From contig JAEYNO010000003.1 in the NCBI GenBank assembly GCA_023412515.1, forward strand, positions 1 to 6,083: DNA of 6,083 nt, in the 5' to 3' direction. Below, in pieces: positions 1 to 6,083 of this stretch; positions within the stretch are counted from its first letter, which is position 1; every line of letters begins with the position of its first letter. The position numbers were made by a program, and so were the translations under genes. Origin of the DNA: Actinomycetes bacterium (GTDB lineage Bacteria; Actinomycetota; Actinomycetes; Actinomycetales; Cellulomonadaceae). The notes beneath the pieces were generated by a model. It made no database searches. It was not told the origin of the DNA and saw only the letters and a list, made by a program, of their open reading frames with translations.

Positions 1-676
1 CCCACCGGGCGACGAGCCCCGGCGCGCGCGCCATCGCGAGGTGGCCGGCCGCCGGCACCTCCCGCAGCTCACCGTGCGGCGCGCGCGTCGCGAGCTCGCG
101 CGCCCAGCCCCGGTTGGCCACCCGGTCGTGGCGGCCCCGGACCACGAGCACGCGACCACGGACGTCGGCCACCGCACCGGCCGTGTCGAACGTGAGCATC
201 GGGGCCAGCATCCGCGCGTACCAGCGCGGCCCGGCGCGCAGGTAGTCGACGGCCACCACGACGTTCGCCGCGAGCGGCTCGTACGGCACCGAGCGGACGA
301 GCCGCAGCGCGTGCCGCGTCGCCGTCGCCGCGCGCGGCTCCGTGACCGGGCCGATCAGGACCCCGGCGGGCGGCGCTCCCGGGGCGCCGCGCGTCGCGGC
401 CGCGACGACCTGCGCCCCCATCGAGTGCCCCACGAGCACTGCCGGGCGCACGTCGCGACGGTCGAGCTCGCGCAGCACCAGCTGTGCCAGCTCCTCGACG
501 GACGGCGCGCGTGGCGGGCGCGGGCTCGCACCGAAGCCGGGCATGTCGGGGACCAGCACGTGGTGGTCACGCGCGAGGTCGGCCGCGAGCGGGCGCAGGT
601 AGCGCCCCGACGTGCCGATGCCGTGCACGAGCACCACGACCGGTGCGCCGACCCGCCCCTGCTCGTGCACGACCAT
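1..676 (-). CDS. Alpha/beta hydrolase fold protein, C-terminus cut by window edge
   Basis: A soluble alpha/beta hydrolase of unknown substrate; 225 residues are visible and the C-terminus lies beyond position 1. Seen in the sequence: a beta strand followed by an oxyanion-type LVHGIG motif (residues 16-21), a DMPGFGAS turn (44-51), the nucleophile elbow GHSMG with Ser85, an acid Asp184 in RGRHDRV, and the catalytic His212 in AAGHLAMARAPG. The full triad is therefore present in the usual order and spacing. The cap region between about 105 and 165 is short and rich in Arg and Ala, and no specific subfamily (lipase, esterase, haloperoxidase, epoxide hydrolase) can be assigned. The ATG at 674-676 was chosen because GGAG lies 6 nt upstream on the minus strand (683-686) and no in-frame ATG, GTG or TTG occurs between it and the end of the preceding gene. 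It starts 71 bp after the DUF2231 gene and is probably cotranscribed with it. Confidence 0.85.
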   Translation of the reverse strand, partial: MVVHEQGRVGAPVVVLVHGIGTSGRYLRPLAADLARDHHVLVPDMPGFGASPRPPRAPSVEELAQLVLRELDRRDVRPAVLVGHSMGAQVVAAATRGAPGAPPAGVLIGPVTEPRAATATRHALRLVRSVPYEPLAANVVVAVDYLRAGPRWYARMLAPMLTFDTAGAVADVRGRVLVVRGRHDRVANRGWARELATRAPHGELREVPAAGHLAMARAPGLVARW

Positions 677-747
677 CTCCGGCTCCGCGCCGCCCGGACC
701 GTCGTGGTGCTCGCCGAGGCGTGCGCCCGCCCCGGCAGTCCGCTCGC

Positions 748-1362
748 TCAGGCGGCACCCGCCGGGGCGTCGACCTCGTCCGCGTCCGGCGCCGGTCGGT
801 CGGCGGCGGGCCCGCTCAGACCGCGCGGCGGTGCGCCCAGGCGGTACGACATGTGCCCACCCAGGTAGCCGCCGGCACCGACCGCACCGGTCGCGACCAG
901 CGACGCCGCGACGCCGGCCCCGCGCGCACCGCGCCGTCGCAGCAGCCACGACAGCCCGAACAGCCCCAGCGCCGCCCCGTTGAGCGCCGCGTGCACGACC
1001 CCCACCCGGCGCGTCCGACGGCCCGATCGCGCCCAGTCCGCGACGCCAGTCAACGACGTCGGGAGCGCCGCCAGCACGCCCAGACCCACGAGCCGGTCGG
1101 CGTGCGGACGCGCCGACTCGCCCCCGAGCACGTCGAGCACCGTCGCACTCGTCCAGAGCCCCAGCGGCAGGTCCGTCAGCAGCGGGTGCAGCGCGTGCCC
1201 CAGCGGCCGGCCGTGCAGCACCGCCGCGAGTGCGGGGCGCTCCTCCAGCGCGGCGACGACGCGCGGACGGACGCGCTCGACGACGCCGTCGAGCGCGTCG
1301 GCGTCCTCCACGCTGCGGGTCAGCCGCAGAGCGGCGGACGCGTCGGTGGTGGTGCGTGGCAT
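748..1362 (-). CDS. DUF2231 family integral membrane protein
   Basis: A 204-residue membrane protein recognised as DUF2231 from the LGHALHPLLTDLPLGLW block (residues 54-70) and the closing GGYLGGHMSYRLG block (164-176). Four hydrophobic segments are visible at about 61-79, 91-108, 122-141 and 150-167. They are preceded by an Arg-rich cytoplasmic-looking N-terminus and followed by an acidic, Pro/Ala-rich tail. Conserved histidines are His56, His59, His124 and His170. In this family such membrane histidines have suggested cofactor or metal binding, but no function is established, and none should be read into this copy. The ATG at 1360-1362 has AGGAGG (1367-1372) 4 nt upstream. The gene lies 106 bp downstream of the acetyltransferase stop and 71 bp ahead of the hydrolase, all on the minus strand, so an operon is plausible. 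No Rieske or ferredoxin domain, often found beside DUF2231, is present here. Confidence 0.87.
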   Translation of the reverse strand: MPRTTTDASAALRLTRSVEDADALDGVVERVRPRVVAALEERPALAAVLHGRPLGHALHPLLTDLPLGLWTSATVLDVLGGESARPHADRLVGLGVLAALPTSLTGVADWARSGRRTRRVGVVHAALNGAALGLFGLSWLLRRRGARGAGVAASLVATGAVGAGGYLGGHMSYRLGAPPRGLSGPAADRPAPDADEVDAPAGAA

Positions 1363-1372
1363 GTGCCCTCCT

Positions 1373-1405
1373 CGGTGCGGACCGGTCGCTCCGAGCCTCG
1401 CACCG
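1373..1405 (-). other. Imperfect hairpin ahead of the DUF2231 ribosome binding site
   Basis: CGGTGCG (1373-1379) and CGCACCG (1399-1405) form a perfect 7-bp inverted repeat around a 19-nt loop. It touches the Shine-Dalgarno sequence of the DUF2231 gene at 1367-1372. It could be a small operator, a leader hairpin or a weak terminator for the acetyltransferase gene. There is no T-tract. In DNA this GC-rich, a 7-bp stem can arise by chance. The rest of the 106-bp gap (1363-1468) shows nothing else I can name. Confidence 0.2.
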
Positions 1406-1468
1406 GCACCACGACGCCGCCCGCCCGGAGGCGCAGATCGTCGCGCTCGCGGGTGTGCGTCGCGGCCG

Positions 1469-1912
1469 TCAGCGCGCCGGGGGAGTGCGCACCATCGGCA
1501 CGTGCGGGATGCCGTCCTCGTGGTACGTGTCGCCCGTGCGGACGAACCCGAAGTGCTCGTACCACCGCTCGAGGTGCGCCTGCCCGTGCAGCTCGATCGG
1601 CGCGCCCGCGCGGCACAGGCTGATCGCGTGCTCGATCAGCGCACCGGCCACGCCGCGGCCGCGCGCGGCCGGTGCGGTCGCGACGCGGCCGACCACCGGG
1701 CGATCGCCGTCGGCGTCGAGCACGCGCACGGTGCCCAGCAGCTCGCCGTCCTCGTGCGCCCACACGTGCCGCGTGCCGGGCAGGAGGTCGCGGCCGTCGA
1801 GCTCGGGGTAGGGGCACGCCTGCTCGACGACGAACACGTCGACGCGCAGGCGCAGGAGCGCGTACAGCTCGGCGGGGGTGAGGTCGGCGGGGGTACGGGT
1901 CTCGACGGTCAT
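1469..1912 (-). CDS. elaA: ElaA-type GNAT family N-acetyltransferase
   Basis: A 147-residue single-domain GNAT protein that transfers an acetyl group from acetyl-CoA to an unknown amine. The match to the ElaA family runs end to end: LYALLRLRVDVFVVEQACPY then PELDGRD (residues 17-42), the acetyl-CoA pyrophosphate loop RGRGVAG (84-90), the AHLERWYEHFGF block (112-123) and the family signature DGIPHVPM (133-140). Length and order agree with E. coli ElaA as I remember it (about 150 residues). The start is uncertain. The ATG at 1910-1912 gives an N-terminus that lines up with ElaA, while a GTG at 1916-1918 would add two residues; neither has a good Shine-Dalgarno sequence. It is transcribed divergently from sdhC, sharing a roughly 275-bp intergenic region, and is probably the first gene of the minus-strand group. 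The physiological substrate of ElaA proteins is not known. Confidence 0.88.
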   Translation of the reverse strand: MTVETRTPADLTPAELYALLRLRVDVFVVEQACPYPELDGRDLLPGTRHVWAHEDGELLGTVRVLDADGDRPVVGRVATAPAARGRGVAGALIEHAISLCRAGAPIELHGQAHLERWYEHFGFVRTGDTYHEDGIPHVPMVRTPPAR

Positions 1913-1933
1913 CGGCACCGCAGCAGCCTAGGC

Positions 1934-1978
1934 GTCCGCTCGCGGGCGAGCGGCCACGGCCCGCGGAGGTCCGCTCGC
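1934..1978. repeat. Direct repeat with internal palindrome upstream of elaA
   Basis: GTCCGCTCGC occurs twice, at 1934-1943 and 1969-1978, a 35-bp period. The first copy is also the left arm of a perfect 7-bp palindrome, CCGCTCG (1936-1942), spacer CGGG, CGAGCGG (1947-1953). The element begins 16-22 bp ahead of the possible elaA starts and would lie in its promoter or leader. It may be an operator for a dimeric regulator or an RNA hairpin. No regulator is recognised. Confidence 0.35.
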
Positions 1979-1991
1979 AGGACCCGAGCCG

Positions 1992-2008
1992 TCGATAACG
2001 GAACCTTG
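1992..2008. promoter_or_regulatory. Possible promoter patch in the elaA-sdhC divergent region
   Basis: This is the only relatively AT-containing stretch in the 1913-2189 intergenic region. On the plus strand GATAAC (1994-1999) matches four of six bases of the TATAAT -10 consensus. I see no convincing -35 element at the right distance on either strand, so its direction and use are uncertain. Confidence 0.15.
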
Positions 2009-2023
2009 CGCGCGACCGGCGCC

Positions 2024-2050
2024 CGACGCTGGGCCACCGTCCGAGCGTCG
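2024..2050. repeat. 7-bp inverted repeat in the divergent region
   Basis: CGACGCT (2024-2030) and AGCGTCG (2044-2050) are perfect inverted repeats separated by 13 nt, with half-sites centred 20 bp (about two helical turns) apart. This spacing would suit a dimeric DNA-binding protein on one face of the helix. It could equally be a GC-rich coincidence. It lies between the elaA-proximal repeat and the tandem GGGAC boxes. Confidence 0.25.
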
Positions 2051-2075
2051 CCTCCACGGCGGCCTCGACGCACCC

Positions 2076-2089
2076 GGGACCCCCGTCCC
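2076..2089. promoter_or_regulatory. DosR/DevR-like box 1 (GGGAC-CCCC-GTCCC)
   Basis: A perfect palindrome of two 5-nt arms around a 4-nt spacer. The arms and spacing equal the core of the mycobacterial DosR/DevR box (GGGACT-WW-AGTCCC), also recognised by the Streptomyces homologue OsdR. The four central bases are C, not the T-W-W-A of the consensus, and the outer TTS/SAA flanks are mostly not kept. Its centre is about 107 bp before the sdhC start codon. The binding protein is inferred, not seen. Confidence 0.4.
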
Positions 2090-2094
2090 AGCGA

Positions 2095-2108
2095 GGGACT
2101 CCGGTCCC
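2095..2108. promoter_or_regulatory. DosR/DevR-like box 2 (GGGAC-TCCG-GTCCC)
   Basis: This second copy of the palindrome starts 19 bp after the first and has the same arms and 4-nt spacer; here the first spacer base is the consensus T. Including the following A, the two 15-mers differ at only two positions. Tandem boxes about two helical turns apart are usual at strongly induced DosR promoters. With its centre about 88 bp from the sdhC start codon, this would be the promoter-proximal site. A transcription start near 2140-2145 would fit the usual spacing, but no clear -10 element is visible there. Confidence 0.4.
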
Positions 2109-2178
2109 ACCAGCCGGTGCGGGAGGAGTGGGAAGGTCGTGCCGCTGGGCGCCCGCCCCCACGAGGCGCCCGTGACAC

Positions 2179-2184
2179 GGAGGT
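2179..2184 (+). promoter_or_regulatory. Shine-Dalgarno sequence that fixes the sdhC start
   Basis: GGAGGT lies 5 nt ahead of the GTG at 2190-2192. The frame stays open to GTG codons at 2139 and 2172, but neither has a comparable site at a good distance, so this motif decides the start. Confidence 0.75.
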
Positions 2185-2189
2185 CAGCA

Positions 2190-2939
2190 GTGGCGGGAGC
2201 ACCCACCAGCACGCGCCCCGAGCCCGACCGCGTCCCCGCGGTGGCCCGGCCCGCGACGACCCGTCCGCCGGTGCCGGCGACCTGGGTCCTCAAGGTCGTC
2301 ATGGCGGTGACCGGCTCGATCTTCGGCGTCTTCGTCGTGTTCCACCTCGTCGGGAACCTCAAGGTCTTCCTCGGCCCCGAGGAGTTCGACGCCTACGCGC
2401 ACTGGTTGCAGCGCGACCTGCTGGCGCCGCTCGTGCCGCACGGCTGGTTCATCTGGATCTTCCGCGCCGTCCTCACCCTCAGCCTCGTGGCTCACGTGTG
2501 GGCGGCCGTCGTGCTGCGCCGCCGGGCGCGGGTCGCACGCGGGCCGCACCGCCGTCAGGGCATGCGCACGTTCCGCAGCTTCCAGGCCCGCAGCATGCTC
2601 GTGACCGGTGCCGTCCTGCTGTTCTTCGTCGTGTTCCACGTCCTCGACCTGACGACGGGCACGCAGCCCGCCGCGAGCGCCGAGTTCGTGCACGGCAGCG
2701 CGTACGCCAACCTCGTGCACTCGTTCCAGCGGCCCGTCGTCGCGGCGTTCTACATGCTCGCGATCGGCACGCTGTTCCTGCACCTCGCGCACGGCCTGTG
2801 GAGCGTCGTCAACGACCTCGGCGCCACCGGCCGCCGGCTGCGCGCCACCGGCGCTGCGGTCGCCGGAGGCGTCGGGCTGCTCGTGCTCGTGGGCAACCTG
2901 CTCATCCCGGTCGCGGTGCTGACGGGACTCGTGTCGTGA
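2190..2939 (+). CDS. sdhC: Succinate dehydrogenase cytochrome b subunit (membrane anchor)
   Basis: A 249-residue anchor of respiratory complex II that carries electrons from the SdhB iron-sulfur clusters to membrane quinone. After a Pro/Arg-rich cytoplasmic N-terminus, five hydrophobic helices are visible at about 34-58, 86-109, 136-154, 183-208 and 220-247. This is the single-polypeptide, five-helix architecture of the cytochrome b558 family. Helices 1 to 4 each carry a histidine placed as the haem ligands of the two-haem (type B) anchors: His52 (VVFHLVGNL), His102 (LVAHVW), His150 (VVFHVLDL) and His198 (LFLHLAHGLW), with His201 as an alternative. No cysteine occurs anywhere in the protein. 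From the family, two b haems and menaquinone are expected; this is inference. The GTG start is set by GGAGGT at 2179-2184. It heads the sdhCAB operon and no sdhD is present. Confidence 0.93.
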   Translation: MAGAPTSTRPEPDRVPAVARPATTRPPVPATWVLKVVMAVTGSIFGVFVVFHLVGNLKVFLGPEEFDAYAHWLQRDLLAPLVPHGWFIWIFRAVLTLSLVAHVWAAVVLRRRARVARGPHRRQGMRTFRSFQARSMLVTGAVLLFFVVFHVLDLTTGTQPAASAEFVHGSAYANLVHSFQRPVVAAFYMLAIGTLFLHLAHGLWSVVNDLGATGRRLRATGAAVAGGVGLLVLVGNLLIPVAVLTGLVS

Positions 2940-2943
2940 CCTC

Positions 2944-2948
2944 GGAGG
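2944..2948 (+). promoter_or_regulatory. Shine-Dalgarno sequence that fixes the sdhA start
   Basis: GGAGG lies 5 nt ahead of the GTG at 2954-2956. A competing in-frame GTG at 2936-2938 overlaps the sdhC stop as GTGA but lacks a comparable site. Confidence 0.65.
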
Positions 2949-2953
2949 ACACC

Positions 2954-4944
<1,991 letters not shown>

Positions 4945-4948
<4 letters not shown>

Positions 4949-5694
4949 AGCTCACCCTGGAGGTCTGGCGGCAGCGGGACGCCGCGTCGCCCGGCGCGTT
5001 CGAGACGTACGAAGTCACCGACGCGACGGCCGAGATGACGCTGCTGGAGCTGCTCGACCGGCTCAACGACCAGCTCGTCGAGCAGGGCCGCGAGCCCGTG
5101 GCCTTCGAGTCCGACTGCCGCGAGGGCATCTGCGGCTGCTGCGGCGTCAACGTCGACGGCCGCCCGCACGGGCCGCAGGCGAACACGCCGTCGTGCGAGC
5201 AGCACGTGCGCTCGTTCGCCGACGGTGAGGTCGTGCGCCTCGAGCCGCTGCGCTCGGCCGCGTTCCCCGTCGTGAAGGACCTGGTCGTCGACCGGTCGGC
5301 CCTCGACCGCGTGATCCAGGCGGGCGGGCACGTCGCGGTGGACGCGGGTACCGCACCCGACGCCGACACGACGCACGTGAGCTACGAGACGGCCGAGATG
5401 GCGCTCGACTTCGCCGCCTGCATCGGCTGCGGCGCGTGCGTCGCGGCCTGCCCCAACGGGTCGGCGTCGCTGTTCACGGGTGCCAAGCTCACGCACCTCG
5501 CTGCGCTACCGCAGACGCGGCAGCAGCGCGGAGCGCGCGCGGTCGCGATGGTCGACCAGATGGAGCACGACTTCGGCCCGTGCTCGACGTTCGGCGAGTG
5601 CGCGGTCGTGTGCCCGGCGGGCATCCCGCTCAGCGCGATCGCCGCGGTCGGCAAGGAGCGCATGCGCGCGTTCCTGCGGGGCCGCGCGAGCTAG
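4945..5694 (+). CDS. sdhB: Succinate dehydrogenase iron-sulfur subunit
   Basis: A 249-residue electron-transfer subunit that joins SdhA to the SdhC membrane anchor. The N-terminal ferredoxin domain carries CREGICGCCG, with [2Fe-2S] ligands assigned as Cys58, Cys63, Cys66 and Cys84. The 17-residue gap before the last ligand is longer than in E. coli SdhB but fits the corynebacterial type, with its HGP...TPSC segment. The C-terminal domain has Cys159-x2-Cys162-x2-Cys165-x3-Cys169-Pro and Cys213-x5-Cys219-x3-Cys223-Pro. By the family pattern, Cys159/162/165/223 hold the [4Fe-4S] cluster and Cys169/213/219 the [3Fe-4S] cluster. Cys65 is an additional cysteine beside the first cluster. The GTG start overlaps the sdhA stop (GTGA), with GAGGA (4933-4937) 7 nt upstream, so translation is probably coupled to sdhA. 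The length is normal and all ligands are intact. Confidence 0.96.
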
Positions 5695-5696
5695 GC

Positions 5697-5733
5697 CGAG
5701 CGTGGGGTGCGGCGTTCCCGCGACCCACGCTCG
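5697..5733. terminator. Bidirectional hairpin terminator between sdhB and the stress protein gene
   Basis: CGAGCGTGGG (5697-5706) and CCCACGCTCG (5724-5733) form a perfect 10-bp stem. Inside it, after one mismatch and a T-G wobble, GCGG (5709-5712) pairs with CCGC (5718-5721) around a CGTTC loop. The hairpin begins 2 nt after the sdhB stop and ends 8 nt before the end of the convergent gene, so it can serve both transcripts. There is no T-tract on either side, as is common for actinobacterial terminators. Confidence 0.7.
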
Positions 5734-5741
5734 TCCTCGCG

Positions 5742-6083
5742 CTACGCCGGCTGCACCGTGGGGACCTCCGCGCCGTGCACGACCAGCACGGTGCACGGTG
5801 CGTCGCGCACCACGTCGTGGCTCACCGAGCCCAGCAGCATGCCGGGGAACGCCCCGAGCCCGCGCGACCCGACGACGACGAGCTGCGCGTCGCCGCACGC
5901 CGCCGCGATCGCGTGCGCGGGGTCGTCCTCGACGAGCCGCACGTCGACCTCGAGGTCGGGGTGGTGCGCGCGCAGGCGTGCGACGAGCTCGTCGGCGGCG
6001 CGCCGCGCGGGTGCGTCGTCGGGGGGCGGCAGCTCGACGGGCACCGGCCCGTAGGGCGCGGGGATCGTCGGGCGCGCGTGCAC
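5742..6083 (-). CDS. Universal stress protein (UspA) domain, N-terminus cut by window edge
   Basis: The C-terminal 113 residues of a UspA-fold protein; its beginning lies beyond position 6083. The ATP-binding signature G-x2-G-x9-G-S is complete as GSRGLGAFPGMLLGS (visible residues 72-86), preceded by the strand DAQLVVV and followed by the closing strand CTVLVVH (97-103). This marks it as the nucleotide-binding (MJ0577-like) class. The visible part begins near the second beta strand, so at least the first strand and helix, about 30-40 residues, are missing. A tandem two-domain protein, common in actinobacteria, is also possible. A GTG codon sits exactly at the window edge, but it cannot be the true start because the first strand would be lost. 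Such proteins act in stress survival and dormancy. The gene is convergent with sdhB, and its promoter is not in the window. Confidence 0.85.
   Translation of the reverse strand: MHARPTIPAPYGPVPVELPPPDDAPARRAADELVARLRAHHPDLEVDVRLVEDDPAHAIAAACGDAQLVVVGSRGLGAFPGMLLGSVSHDVVRDAPCTVLVVHGAEVPTVQPA

Noticed and set aside
41..868. Long plus-strand open frame opposite the hydrolase gene
   Set aside because: Its translation is dominated by Arg, Pro, Ala and His with no domain motif, while the minus strand over 1-676 encodes a clear hydrolase with a full catalytic triad. Such mirror frames are expected in GC-rich coding DNA.
2139..2189. Earlier GTG starts for sdhC at 2139 and 2172
   Set aside because: They add only a charged N-terminal tail and lack a well-spaced Shine-Dalgarno sequence; GGAGGT is 5 nt ahead of the GTG at 2190.
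980..2953. Very long upstream extension of the sdhA frame
   Set aside because: Before 2954 the frame reads low-complexity Arg/Pro/Ala sequence antisense to elaA and DUF2231 and out of frame with sdhC. The strong GGAGG at 2944-2948 and the family N-terminus set the real start at 2954.
2936..2953. GTGA overlap start for sdhA at 2936
   Set aside because: It would be in frame and coupled to the sdhC stop, but only a poor ribosome binding site precedes it, whereas GGAGG sits 5 nt ahead of 2954. It remains a minor alternative.
6081..6083. GTG at the right edge as the start of the universal stress protein gene
   Set aside because: Starting there would remove the first beta strand and helix of the fold, so it is an internal valine codon and the gene is cut by the window.

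Overview
The window is about 6.1 kb of very GC-rich DNA with strong G/C bias at third codon positions, frequent GTG starts and long spurious open frames on both strands. Together with a single-anchor sdhC-sdhA-sdhB operon of the corynebacterial/actinobacterial kind, this points to a high-GC actinomycete. A Cellulomonas-like genome is my best guess, but that is an inference from style and not a proven assignment.

Layout. Positions 1-1912 hold three genes on the minus strand. In order of transcription they are an ElaA-type GNAT acetyltransferase (1469-1912), a DUF2231 membrane protein (748-1362) and an alpha/beta hydrolase (1-676, cut by the window edge). Positions 1913-2189 form a divergent intergenic region that is rich in short inverted repeats, including two tandem GGGAC-N4-GTCCC palindromes. 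Positions 2190-5694 hold the plus-strand operon sdhC (cytochrome b anchor), sdhA (flavoprotein) and sdhB (iron-sulfur subunit). The genes are packed tightly: 14 nt between sdhC and sdhA, and a 4-nt GTGA overlap between sdhA and sdhB. A strong hairpin (5697-5733) lies in the 47-bp gap before a convergent minus-strand universal stress protein gene (5742-6083), which runs off the right edge.

How the genes work together. SdhCAB is a complete three-subunit respiratory complex II. SdhA oxidises succinate on a covalently bound FAD. SdhB relays the electrons through [2Fe-2S], [4Fe-4S] and [3Fe-4S] clusters. SdhC passes them through a predicted two-haem membrane anchor to quinone, probably menaquinone. 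The anchor contains no cysteine, so it cannot be the Rieske-type anchor described for mycobacterial Sdh1. The minus-strand genes have no evident metabolic link to the operon.

The most interesting signal is the tandem palindrome pair 82-114 bp upstream of the sdhC start. Both copies match the core of the DosR/DevR (OsdR) hypoxia-response box with its exact 4-nt spacing. Universal stress proteins, one of which sits just beyond the operon, are classic members of that regulon. Nothing else in the window suggests a new system; the rest is ordinary core metabolism and housekeeping.
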